In this document: piece by piece, positions 23,960 through 36,100 of the stretch
Numbering within the stretch: the first letter of the stretch is position 1
Layout of the letters: each line of letters opens with the position of its first letter
From: Coturnix japonica
Taxonomy: Eukaryota; Chordata; Aves; Galliformes; Phasianidae
Length of the DNA stretch: 64,000 bases
Direction of reading: 5' to 3'
NCBI RefSeq assembly: GCF_001577835.2
Contig: NC_029536.1
Location: 3,596,001 to 3,660,000 of the forward strand
Program-made: the position numbers and the translations under genes
Notes under the pieces: generated by a model
Databases searched by the model: none
Seen by the model: only the letters and a program-made list of their open reading frames with translations
What the model was told of the DNA's origin: nothing

Positions 23960-25977
23960 ATGGGGCCGGCCGAGCTGGTGCAGAAGATCAGCATTAACGC
24001 CGAGAGGAACGAGTGCGGGCCGGGGGCTGAGCGCGGCCCCGCCGGCGGCTGGAGGCAGAAGTGCGCGGCCTATGTGCTGGCACTGCGGCCATGGAGCTTC
24101 AGCGCTTCCCTCACCCCCGTGGCTCTGGGCAGCGCGTTGGCCTACAGGGCACAGGGAGCGTTGGACCCGCGCCTGCTGGTGGGCAGCGCCGTGGTCGTAC
24201 TGGCCGTGCACGGGGCCGGTAACCTGGTGAACACGTATTACGACTTCTCCAAAGGCATCGATCACAAGAAGAGCGATGACAGGACGTTGGTGGACCAGAT
24301 CTTGGAACCTCAGGACGTGGTGCGGTTCGGGGTGTTCCTGTACACCGTGGGCTGTGTCTGCGCTGCTGGGCTCTATGTTGTCTCAACGCTGAAGCTGGAG
24401 CACCTGGCCCTGATTTACTTCGGGGGGCTGTCCAGCTCCTTCCTCTATACTGGAGGTAAGCACCGGGCCCTGTTTGCTTTCAGTCTGAATGTGCCAGTGA
24501 GCTGACTTGTCAGGGGAGATCCAAGTGATCTAATAAGCTGCTTGGAAAATATATGATGGTATTCCCTGAAATGCTGGTTCATAGCCTTGCCATTGATTAC
24601 AGTGGGAAGGTGTGAGAAAGGATGCATCAAGTTCAGCTGGAAAGTAGCATTGAGACATTGCTACTGTAAGGCAGTTGATCAGGAAAACCTCAAGTTGGAG
24701 TGTTAGAAGGCAGTTCTTTAATAGCAGTGCTGAATGCATGGGGGTAATCCCCCTATCAGCACAGCTTGCATGCTGGCAGAAGATCCTTAGTTAATATGCA
24801 TTACATGAGGAGATTTCTAAGAGATGTGTTACATACACAAGTTTCCCAGAATTATGTGTTCAGTGGCTGATTCCAAGCAGCATCTTCTATTTCCTTGGTA
24901 TAAAGACTCAGTAAAACTTCCTTATCTCCTGGTTCAGAGACACAGCTCTTCCTGTTATCAGAACAAAAACTGCAGGGCAGGTCCATGTCTATTCATCAAC
25001 GAACCCTAGCAAGTGTAGCAACACTGTTATAACTTGTTTCAACGCTGTTAGAGCTCTGTATGGCTGTAGATGCTCCTTTCAAGTGTTCCTGAAGCTTTTT
25101 GTGGTGTACATCTCATGTCTTCGACTGTACGACTTGCTGCTTATGTCCTTTTCCACGGGTGTATTTGTTCTGATTTGGAGTGTTGTTATTCTTTAGATGG
25201 AATTCCATTGAGAACACGGAACAGTATGTGCTTGTTTTACTGGGAAGAGGATGTTCTTAGTGCTGTTCTGGGGTGGGTTGGTACAACATGAGAGGCTGGA
25301 GGAATTAACAAGCTGTGTTTTCTTTATTCTCTTTGGAAAAAAGAGAAAATCTGCCTCTTAGCCATAGCTGTGCACATGTTGGCTGTTTAACAGTATTTCT
25401 GTGGGAAAGGCTGATCTCTTGTAATTCATTCTCTGTTGTCATTTGAGTTGTTTGATGATGCTTCATTGTATTCTTGTGTTTTGCCACAGGGATTGGATTT
25501 AAATATGTTGCGCTTGGAGATGTGGTGATCCTGATCACCTTTGGGCCCCTGGCGGTTATGTTTGCCCATGCTGTGCAGGTTGGTTATCTGTCTGTCTCAC
25601 CGCTGCTCTACGCTGTCCCTCTGGCTCTCAGTACTGAGGCCATCCTGCACAGCAACAACACGCGAGACATGGAGTCTGACCAGCAGGCGGGCATTGTCAC
25701 CTTGGCTATCCTCATCGGCCCTGCGTTCTCCTATGTTCTCTACACCGTGCTGCTCTTCTTACCCTACTTGATTTTCTGTGTGTTGGCCACACGCTACACC
25801 ATCAGCATGGCGCTGCCGCTGCTCACCATCCCGATGGCGTTTTCACTGGAGAGGCAATTTCGGAGTCAAAACTTCAACAAAATTCCTCAGCGGACAGCCA
25901 AACTCAATCTCCTTTTGGGGCTCTTCTATGTTTTTGGAATTATGCTGGCACCAGCTGGTGCTCTGCCCAAACTGTAA
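23960..25977 (+). CDS. UBIAD1: UbiA prenyltransferase domain-containing 1 (menaquinone-4 synthase)
   Basis: ER/Golgi membrane prenyltransferase that joins geranylgeranyl diphosphate to menadione to make vitamin K2 (MK-4). In mammals it also binds HMG-CoA reductase and makes CoQ10. Two coding exons, 23960-24455 and 25490-25977 (stop TAA), encode 327 residues against 338 in human, the difference being in the N-terminal tail. The first Asp-rich motif [11 protein letters not shown] starts at residue 91, and N91 corresponds to human N102, a Schnyder corneal dystrophy site. The second motif NNTRDMESD lies in exon 2. Multiple hydrophobic segments run through the protein and the C-terminus is [10 protein letters not shown]. 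The start is chosen because it gives [10 protein letters not shown] in strong context and no longer homologous frame exists. The gene is divergent from MTOR. Confidence 0.97.
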
Positions 25978-28400
25978 TGAGCTGTAGAGCCAGACCTCTC
26001 AGTTCAGTATTAATGCCAATGAAGAAGGGGATTATGTGGGTAGTTGACCTGTTATGGACAGTGTGAAGCACAGAGACTGTTCTGAGCTGTTGATTGTATG
26101 TGAGTGTTATGATTTCTGGTCTTGGTTAGCTTGCACAGCCGGCTTTAGAGAAGCCATTTATCAGTTCCTTGGAATATCGCTTCCTTGCAGCTTTGATTCT
26201 GGAGAAGCAACGTGACCTGAGGACAAGAGTTTAAAGAATGTCACCCTTCTGCTGCTGAATTCTGAGGAGCTTCCTCTGTTAATGGAAGTAAGATTGAATC
26301 TGATGCAAACTCTCCCTTCACAAGTAGATCGATTGCTCTTACAACTCCTTACCGTGGTCATGGAGTTCAGTGGCTCCTACATGGCAAATAGAAAGCACTG
26401 CCAAAAGTTTAGCATCACAATGATGTAGGTGCTATTACTTCACCCCCTTGAGCCCACGATTCATCAGTTGTGTATCTTTTAGTTTGGTTTTCTTTTCCCT
26501 TTTGAGCTCTTATTTCCAAGCCCCCCCCACTTTTATGGCAGACCAGTTTGTGTGACTGAATCCCACTTAAATGTTAGGAGCTCTGAAGTGAGTTTCCCCA
26601 CCTCTTCTCCTCCCTCTGCACCTCACAGTGTTGTTTTATTTTCTTCTCTAGATCTCACCTACTGATACTTTGACTGTTTGGAGAACTGTTTGTTTCAGTA
26701 AATGTGCAGCAGTGCAAACCATGCCAAACATCACTGGGAAACATCCGGTCACTTTCCATACAGAGATAAATTTGGTCTGTTCTGTTGTTATTTAGTGGCA
26801 GTTGAATTCTCTTTTTTGGAAGAAATAGTAGTTATTTCCTACACTTGGGGGTTGTAAAGAGCTTCACAGGGATTCATCCTGGTGTTCCACTCCTGCTGTT
26901 AGTGCCTGGAGCACAGAGTTGCTTTCAACCCAAGGGGGAGTGTGTTAATTACTATAGAAAGGACTTCTAAACACGAGCAATAAGCTTAGCATGGTGTTGC
27001 CCTCCGTCTGTCATAACTAAGCCATACATTCAGAAGTACTGAGTGTTGTATTAGGGGAGTGTGCCACTGCCAGCACTGAAACTGTTAATAAGACAAGATT
27101 ACACAGTATTGAGAGTTCAGTGAGACAGTAGCTGATCTGACAGCACGAGACAAGAAGATACAGACTTCAGCATCTATCTGCTGCTGTCTACAGCAAAACA
27201 CTTGGTTAGATTAGAAACGTGAGGAGAAAAGGAGAAAATTCAGCTTGGGCAGATGGAGGGAGAATAGACAGAAGTGTTTTGGTAACTGCTTTAGGTAGAG
27301 ATGGACAACACAGTACTGTTGTTTCTTTGTGGACCTACAGAATAAAGGGCTTGGCTCTGTGACCTGCATCACTTTTCTGCAGAGTAAAGGCTTTTTAGAG
27401 ATATGTTGAGCTGCTGCATCTGCTCATTGTACACTCAGAGATAGGTGGGTTTATTCACCCCTCGTGGCTCCATTGTCGCCCTTTGTAGCAGCTTCATTTT
27501 ACGATGGCTCGTTTTTACATAGCTGTCAGTTTAAAATAGTCGTTCTCATTTTCTACTCCTTACACATAGAGTTACTGAAGCTATATTTCTTATGGTAACT
27601 AAGACATGGCTCACGTATCTGATAGCTGTACTGGTGGAGAAAGACCTGGGCAATAACTAGTAGTGAAGTTGTGTATGCAGCTGTGGTTGTATTGGGGCTG
27701 CACTTTAGTCATGGGAAGGACCATTGCTTTTTGTTCAAGGAGATGAAGGAAGAGTTCACTAATACTGTGTGTGTTTGTGGAACTCTATCCCTGCAGAGGA
27801 GTTTCAAAGCAGTGAGGATTAGGAGAAAATCAGTCTAAAATGCTTTTGCTTCCTAACAGATGCCGGTTGCATACAGTTCCCTGTCTGTGAAGGAATAATT
27901 CCATGTTCTTGGGGATACTGATAAGAGCTCCCACTTTCTTCCCCATGGCTTTGAGGAAGTCATTTACCCACTTTATGTATCAGGAAACAGCTAACTTCTG
28001 CCTACCTCACAGGGACGCTGAGCCAACATCACTATCACAGCTTTGAAAGTAACAAGTGCTTTATCTCTGTGTGCTTTCCAAAAGCGTGTTAGCATTAGAA
28101 AGTATTTTAGGTATGAACTAACATGACGAGAGGCTGAAGCAGTGTGAGCAGACCACAATCACCTCCGAGCTGACATTGAGTGCTAAGAGAGGCTCCCTTG
28201 GCTTGTTTTGTGACGAGGATGCTGAGTCGTTCCCTGTCTTTCTCCCCCCTGTCCCATGTGAATATACACTTCTTAAGGTCTCTCTTGAGCTGTGTTGCTG
28301 TGTGATGAGTCTGCACTGGTAGGTTCACTGATCACCTGCCGATGTGTCCTGAAGCACCTCCTGGCCTTTCTTACTCAATAAAACGACTGAATGTTATCCT
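25978..28400 (+). other. UBIAD1: UBIAD1 3'UTR with alternative poly(A) signals
   Basis: No coding gene occurs here. AATAAA hexamers lie at 27341-27346, 28377-28382 and 28731-28736. The middle one gives a 3'UTR of about 2.4 kb, in line with the long UBIAD1 3'UTR of mammals. The last has a TGTG-rich stretch about 30 nt downstream. Open frames in this stretch are short and unlike known proteins. Confidence 0.55.
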
Positions 28401-28739
28401 GTTACCTGTACTGCATTCAATTATTTTATATCTCTGTGTTTTTCACATGCATTTGAGAATTCTCTGGGAAGGAAGGGGTTTTTCTCTGTAGTGATTATAC
28501 TATAAGAACATGAAAGCTCATACCTATTATTTTATGTGTACTGAGTCTTATGAGCTGTTATGTCCTTCCATCTCACTGGATAAGTTCAGTAGCAGTGGTC
28601 ACCTCATTAACAGCAGTTTTCAGGGCGGTGTAAGTGTTTTCAATAGGCAGAATTTCCTTTGATGCACTTTTCTGTGCCACGCACTGCTCAGCATTTATAA
28701 GGAGCTTCCAGCTCAACTTTTAATCTTTCTAATAAAGGT

Positions 28740-29560
28740 GGACTTTCTCATCTTCACCCATGTGTGCCCTGCTATCCTTCAGTCTCTTGTAATGCCTTTA
28801 TAGGTCTGTGGCAGAATAACACCTCCCTTTTGGAAGAACCAGAATCAGACTGGATGGCTCAGTCTTCATTTCTCCTGTTGTGTTTGGGTTTCTCATGGTG
28901 CTGTTGCTGTGTTTGGTGGGTTTTTGGCACCCTGTGCGTTTCTTCTAGAGGCTTTGCAGGTGCATCACCATAAAGCCAGCACTCCACTAGTCCCACTCAC
29001 TTTAAAGAAGCGTGCCCTCTGCAGGTCCTGCCTGGGAAGAGCTGTAATTCCGGCTGTCCCCAGATGGCAGCGCCGCTCTGCTCTGTCTGCCGCAGCGCTC
29101 TGCAGGTCCTGTGTCCTGCACGAGGCGCTGACCGGAGCACCTCAGCCATTACGTGATGGGATTTGTGCCATTCTGAAGGCCTGTCATATTTCTTTATACC
29201 AGAAGATTCAATGTATTTTTTTCTGTTCCTCATTAGCTCACAAAGCAGGAGCCACACAGTGTCTATAAGCAATAAATAAGCAATAAGGGACAGGTGTAGC
29301 TCGTAGAGCTTCCCTGCCTGTTCTTCCAGCACTGGAATTCGAAGTTCCATATTACAAATAACCCTGTTTCCAAGGTGGCTGGATCCCAGAACGACATCTG
29401 GGAAGCGATGCAGCAGGAGCTGTGGTCTGTACGAGCATATGTGTCTGTACGAGCATATGTGTCTGTACGAGCGTGGTTCCGAACGACTTAAGCCCATAGA
29501 CAGACAAGTACCGAGTTCCTCCCTCTCTTCCCGCATCCTGTGCCGCACGCAGGCGCTGAG
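28740..29560. other. Intergenic DNA between UBIAD1 and PLEKHM2
   Basis: There is no recognisable gene. An 18-bp tandem repeat (GTCTGTACGAGCATATGT) occurs 2.7 times at 29425-29473, just ahead of the PLEKHM2 CpG island. Longer open frames here run through GC-rich DNA and match nothing I know. Confidence 0.7.
29425..29473. repeat. 18-bp tandem repeat, 2.7 copies
   Basis: Copies run 29425-29442 and 29443-29460, with a 13-bp partial copy at 29461-29473. Each full copy holds CATATG (NdeI/E-box-like) and TGTACGA. Confidence 0.95.
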
Positions 29561-30110
29561 CTCAGCCCGTATGTGCACTGTCCATGTCCCAGCTGCATTC
29601 CCTGCTCTGTGCCGCTCCCGTTCATCCCGCAGCCGCTCGGTGCCGGCTCATCGCTCGCTGTGGGCGGTGCGGTGCGCGCATTGCGTTCCGGAGCCCTTCC
29701 CCTTCCTGCTGAGCTCAGTTCCTGCGGAGCTCGGTGCTGTCACGAGCACGGCCCGGCTCCGCTCCGTCCCGCCCGCCGGCAGGGCCCGGTTGCGGCCATG
29801 GCGCGCTGAGCGGGTCGGCCCCAAACCCCGCAGCCTGCGGGCCGGGCCGGGGCCGGGCCGGGCAACCGGCAGCACGGAGCCGGCCGGCGGGGGGCGGCGG
29901 GGCGGGGAGCGGGCCCGGGGGGCTGCGCGGCCCTCGGGCTCCGCCGGGCGGAGCAGGAGGCGGCGGGCGGCCGGGCCGGGAGTCATGGAGCCGGCCGAGG
30001 TGAAGGACCGAATCCTGGAGAACATCTCGCTGTCCGTCAAGAAGGTGGGCGGACGGGACGGGATCCGCGGGGCTCCACTAACGTGCTGGGCTTCCCCTGT
30101 TCGCAAGGAC
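29560..30110 (+). promoter_or_regulatory. PLEKHM2: PLEKHM2 CpG-island promoter
   Basis: Very CpG-rich DNA with GGGCCGGGGCCGGGCCGGGC-type tracts surrounds the PLEKHM2 start codon (29985). No TATA box is seen. The reading frame upstream of the ATG stays open to about 29439 in frame with it, most simply because GC-rich DNA lacks stop codons. Confidence 0.65.
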
Positions 30111-33100
30111 CGTCTGCGTACGGTCAGAATTGCGGGTTGTAGGGACGTGCGGGAATTCGGAGCTCGTGGTGCGGGATGGCGGCTCCGCTTGTCCTTTGGG
30201 AGGCCGGCAGGGGGTGAAGGCGATCTGGGGTCAGTGTCCCCCAAGTTTTAGGGAAGGGCACTTTCTGGGCTTGCCAGTTTCCCCAGTTACCGGGTTTGCT
30301 CTGTGCACGTCCTGACACAGATCCATCCATGAAGACTTGCTGTGAGACCACAATGAATTTCCAGCACTACTGAAGAAGGGGTGGATTGACAGCACTCCTG
30401 GTTGTAGGTGGCTGTGCAAATCTCCCACCTTCTTTCCTCCATCTGAGGGCCTGTCCTCTGGTCTCGTTTTTCTGCCCTCTAAAAACAAAGGATAATCATT
30501 CATCTACCTCAAAATGAGTGGATGTTCATCTGGCTTTCAGCTCTGCTGTGATGCTCCGCGTCTGACCTTGGCATAAGGATATATTAGTTCCTACACAACA
30601 TTAGTTGGACGCTGTTTATTTACATGCAGAAAATCCCCGGGGATCCTCATTGGAGCTGCTATAAAATCAATGTGATGGCTGTTATGATTGCTGTCATACT
30701 CCAGGGCTCCTCAGGTGCAGCTGTGCCATGGCTTGGCCTGCGATCTCTTCCAGCTCTCTGCCAGCTCTCCTGTCTTGGTCCAGCAGAACAGCTGGATTCT
30801 GTAGTCCTGCTCCTTTGCTTTGCCACTCAGTTCAGAGTTCAGAGTGGAAAGCTCAGGCAGGTGTTGGACACTTCAGGCTGATATTTGTTAATATTGCCCC
30901 ACTGAAGCCCAGCTCAGCCACGTGGCAGGAGTCCAGCATTGGCACACCCCTGTGTTCTGCTTCCTCGGGGAGTTTGCTCTCCTTCAGCAATGGAACTGAT
31001 CATTGATCTCAGTGCTCTGCTCTCTGACTTCAGCCCTTGAGCCTCTGTGTTAGTGGGAACAGTAAGTCAGTAGGTGAGAGGAGCAGCTTCTCCCTTCCCA
31101 CACGCTCAGATCTCATCTCATTCGTTCTCTGCTCCCTGCCTGCAGTGGCTGCAGGTTGCTGGGTTGTGTCACAAGGTGTGGGGTGTTCTCCAGGTATCAC
31201 CTCTGATTTCAAAAGCTTCCTGGCTGCGTAGGCAGGTCGCTCCTTACTTTCCCTGTTGTTGCAAGTTTGGTTTGTAGAGCTGAGGGCTCAGGTGGGTTGT
31301 GGCAATGTGTGTGCACCTCTCTAATGCTTTTTGCCCAGGTGATAATAGATTTTCTTTTCTCAACTTCAGACTCGAGGAAGAGTTTGTGGATTCTCAGTTG
31401 TCGAGTTGTTTTAGAAGGAAAACCCATCTCGAGACTAGGACCAAACCAAGGCAGTACTGAGGTACCTGGTTACAGCCCATGGCTGTGAGGAGCAGTGGAA
31501 GGCCTGATGGAGCGTCTGCTTCCCTCTGAGCTCTGGGGAGTTGTGTCCATCCTTCAGTTCAAGCACACAGCTGGCAGAACTGTGGGTGTAGTGTTGGTTT
31601 CCCACCTATAACTTGTCCCCTCTAACCTCTGTGGGAGACAGATGAATTCAGTGAGCAGTGCTTCTTGCTCTAGGGACAGTGTCATGCACTCATTACTTCT
31701 GTCCTGTGTTTCTTTTCCTCTTTCCCACCCATTGCTCCCTCGCTGCTCTCTGCTAAGAGCGCAGTGCTCCACAACAAGTTATTGTGAAACTTGATGTCTA
31801 AGCTTTATTTCTTTTAACAAATCAGCATTTTATTGAGGCCAAAGTTAGAGATATTTGTCTAGGAGTGCATTCACCCCTTGCTGTGCATCTTCTCCAAAAG
31901 GAGTGCAGCCCTTTGTTTGCTCCAGTGCTAGTTTTCTTCTAGCTTGTTTTGTTTTCCAGGCTTTCCTTCTGTCTTTGAAGGACACATCATTACAAACAGC
32001 TGATCCTTGGTGCATGTCAATCAGATGGTGCTTTTTTGCTGATGCTGCAGGAGTCCTTGCCAGGAGCTGTGGCTCTGCTCCATTTGTGGATGACTTTGGG
32101 GAAGTTTCCTCTATCCCCATTTGAGCAGCAGTGGCAGTGAGTTGATGCTGTGCCTTCCTGCCTGTCTCCTGATCTGGTTTTCAGCTCTGTACCAGAACAA
32201 TGCTGTTGCAGTCCCCAGTTCTGCCCCAGCTCTGCTTTGCAGCATCACCTGAAGGTAGATTTGGGGATAGTTTGCTCCCCACATCCTGGAGAGGCGCTGA
32301 AGTGGAGCATCCTTTGCTGAAGCACAAAAGGAACATGCTCACCTCTAGGTGGATGAGACAATGACTTTTGTATAGGGAGCAACAGGAACTGCCTCCCAGG
32401 CGGTCAGCCTCCAGTTTCACAAGTTCTCTGAGCGTGATGTGGCTGCTGAGTGATTCAACCTTCTGATGTCCCCATCCAAGAGGAGTAATCCAAATAACTT
32501 TGTGCCAGAAAACTTGGTCTGTGTGGAGAGATTCAAAGCAGTGAATGCTTGGAGTGGGACTAAACAGCAGCTCTCTGGGAGAACAGCACCGTTGCAGGGC
32601 ACAGAGCCCCTGTGCTCATTTGTTGCAGTGTGTTTACTATCTGGTCTTGTTTTTCACTCCTATGAGATCTGTTTTTCTGTTGTGCTGAGCATGTGACCTT
32701 TCCGTCTGCCTGCAAGTAACACAGGGATCCTGTTCCTCAGCAGCTGTGTGCCATCCCAAAGGCTCTGCTGGCTGCATCTGACAGAACACACCACTGGCAG
32801 CTTCCCTCCAGCTCCGTGCCCATTCCCTGCTCAGTGCTGCGGAAGTAATGAACTTCAAATGAAGAAAAGCGCTGGTGGAAAAGCCTTTGGGGGATGAGAG
32901 CTGACAAGTGTACGTGTCCCAGGAGGTGACAGCTTTACCAAGCTGCACATAGCTGGGCAAATGCTTCAGAGCTCTGTGTTTTCGGACATGAAGCATCTTT
33001 GCTGTGGGCATCAGCTTAGTTTCTTTCAGGCTCAGGTCTCTGCACATCATGAACATGCTGTTTTTTCTCAAGGCTTCTCCAGTGCAATTGGCGGTGCCTT

Positions 33101-36100
33101 CAGCTTGCTGGTGGGCTGTGTGTCAGTGTTTTCCATTGGGAAGGTCCCAGCACCGAAGCCAAGGGGTGCAGTGTCCAGAATAGGAAGCCAAGCACTGAGT
33201 TCGGTGCTGATCTGAAAGCTTCTTGTCAGAAATGTCAAGTCAGGTGACATGTGCAGCCCCCAAAGATCCACACAGAGCTGTTCTTTCAGGGTTTTAACTT
33301 TTGTTGTATCTGTGTCGTTCTTGACAGCAACAGAGCAGCATCTCTGCCTTGACATTCAGCCCAGTTTTATTGGGGATATAGAAGCTGCAGAGGAGTTTGG
33401 CCTCCTCTTTACCCATCTACCACTGAATCTGTGTTCCTCTGAGCAAGTTTAATTTTGCCCATCTATTCATTGATTCATCTTCTTACCTGTCCGTTCTGTC
33501 CCTCACCTTTGTCTCTTTCCTGGAGCTGAGCTGCCATCACTTGCCTGGGACAAGGTCAGTCAGCTGCCTTGTGGTTTTGGTGCTCCCTGGATCTCCAGCC
33601 TTGAGCAGTGGGATGGAAAACCAGCTGCTGGGTTTCAGGAGTGTGTTGAGTCTTGCAGAGATTTGTGTCTCCAAAACCCTGCTTTCAGACAAAGGTACCT
33701 CCTGATAGACTGGAGAAACTATCTTTCCACTGATTGGGAAGGCAATGGGAGGACAGGGATTGGGACAGCAAGAAGGCTACACTGCCCGGTTGATGTTTTG
33801 GCTATTCATTTGCTGCTTTGTGGCATTCCTTTTGTTTTGCCTTCTTGCAGCTGGCAGCAAAGCCCTTGCCAGTCCTTGTGCTGTGTGTGAGAAAGTGGGT
33901 TTTGAAGTGTCCCATGCAGTGAACACAGTGGTTGGGGTCAGAGCTGAGCTGGCACAATGGAAGGGGTTGCCCGATGGCACTGTTGGCTTTTCTTTGCAGT
34001 GTTTTTGTCTTGCCAGGGAAACGCCAAGCAGAGCGAGGGACATGAACTCGATGCTGGTGGAATATCTGGGCCTGATGTATGGAGAGGAGGTGAAGACTTG
34101 GCTGGATTGTGGCCACCCTTGAATAGAGTTGGGAGTCTGCATTTCAATCAGGCTGTGGGAGTGCAGGAGGGACTTCCAAGAAGCACCACAAAAATGATTC
34201 TGTTTGGAGAATGAATTTCACAGTTCAGAGCTATTCCTCAGCATGACAAACACTGAAGGTCCCTTCTTTTGTTGGGAGCCAAACAGGGACAGAGGGGAGG
34301 GCCTGGCCAGCTCATTTTCTGGCACCTCTTCTTGCAGCACAAGCTCTGCAAATGGGCCTGGAGAGCAGTGTACTCATTGAGAACTGATTCAATTAGTGAG
34401 CTATAAAGTTGTGTGAGGAATATCCTTATGCGTGCCAGCATGGGGTGTGGTATATTGCTCCAAAAAAAGCCAAAACACCGTCTGCAGTCAGCTCCCATTG
34501 ATAAACAGCAATTAAAACCATCGCCTCCTCCTTAATGGCATGAGATGCAATGATTAAGAGCACAAACTCTCCCTTTATTCCCCTTCATTCAGAAAAGCTC
34601 TGTTCCCTTTGGACAAACAACCTTCTGCTCTTACTTGAGTGTGTTTAACTTGCCATCCTTGAATACTTGGGTTCAGGAGGAGCTTTTGTAACAGCTTTAT
34701 ACAGCAGGTTCGCACACCAGGTTCTGCCCCGTGCTGTTGAAACACAGTGGTCAGATGTGGCTGTGACATAAAGGGCTGCCAAGCTGAGAAAGACACTCAG
34801 TGCATGGTGGGGATGCCTTCTGGATGCCAACAGCACTTATTTTGGCCACAGGAATGTTTATAAATAGCCCTGGGTTGAGACATAGAGGTGTTCACGGGGC
34901 ACTGGGTGCTGCATGAGTCCTTCATCCCAGACTTCAGCCATTCATTCTGGCACCCATTTGGTTTGGGGGGCAGAGGGGAAGAGCATCTCTCTGGGAACCC
35001 TTGAGCTGAATGCTCCTACAGTTGTGTTTGGTTAATGCTTTTTAACCTCATTGCTTGTCTCCTTCCTGCTTTTCCCTGTGCATGTCAGGGAGCTGCTTTG
35101 TGGATGCTTCACATGTGGTGACCAGGCTTCAGCTCTTCACTTCCCAAACAGGTCTGTCTGCCACGCAGTGATTAGGAAGAGGTCGCTTCCAAGTGGTTTG
35201 TTTGTGTCTTGTAGTGATTTGCAGAACACAGCATATAAACGCATGGTAATTTAGAGGTCAGAGAGGTGTATTAGGCATCACATACAGGTAGGAGTAACGC
35301 CTTGATGTGCTTCCCTGTGACCAACGCATGGAACAGCTCATCCACAGCTGTGACTCAGTGCCCAAAGCACCTCGGGAGGAACTGCCAAACTGCACAGCCC
35401 CGTGACTGCACACACTGCACTCACACGAGTCCGTCCTCTGCCTCTCAGATGGCAGGGAGGGGGCGAGGGCTGCTTGGGGTGGACACTATGTCTTTCCCTC
35501 TCCTAAATGAAGCAAGATCAGTGTTGTCATGAAGGTGCTGCTGGTGGAGTTGGCTCCTGGGACAAGAGGGAAACTGAAGGTGACACAAAGCCTTAATATA
35601 GCACAGCGTGACGCCATAAAAACTGAGATTTAGCTTTTCTAAGGAATGGGAATCTTCCAGAAATGCCCAGGTACTTCTCACCATGCGGAGATATTGAGTT
35701 GGGATAACCCTGTGGGTTTGCTGGTGGCTTCCAGGGGGACCCGCAGTGAAGCTGTGATGGTGGGAGCTGGTCAGTCAGTCTGGCAGCACCAGGGAGCTGC
35801 AGAGGGTTGGAAATCATGAGCTGCCTGCTGGAAGGTCTGTACCAGAGATGGGAGCTATTTTGGGGAAGAAAGGAAAGAAGAAGAGGAAGTGCTTCCATTT
35901 GCTCATCTCGCTGCCCAGGGTTGGGTTCTGTCTCTCATGGGGAGTTCCTCTGCTCTGTGGCAGAGCCAGACTGGAGACTTCCCTCTGTGCTGACCTCCCT
36001 GAGCTGTGCACAGAGCTGCTCCTTTCCAACCGCTGCTGTGCTCAGCTGATGTAAGGTCCCACAGCTGCATGTTCTCAAGCAGTCACACAACCTGCAGAAC

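Larger units (their letters stand above)
22960..24450. promoter_or_regulatory. CpG-rich divergent promoter of MTOR (-) and UBIAD1 (+)
   Basis: CpG-dense DNA runs from MTOR intron 1 through UBIAD1 exon 1, interrupted by the TGTGC repeat and an AT-poor gap. MTOR exon 1 and the UBIAD1 ATG are head to head about 0.7 kb apart with no other gene between. ATGGCGG motifs of YY1 type occur near 23114, 23424 and 23885. Co-regulation through one bidirectional region is an inference from this layout. Confidence 0.6.

Noticed and set aside
29438-29984. N-terminal extension of PLEKHM2
   Set aside because: The human protein starts at the equivalent of the 29985 ATG (MEP.EVKDRILENIS), and the upstream frame has promoter-like composition.
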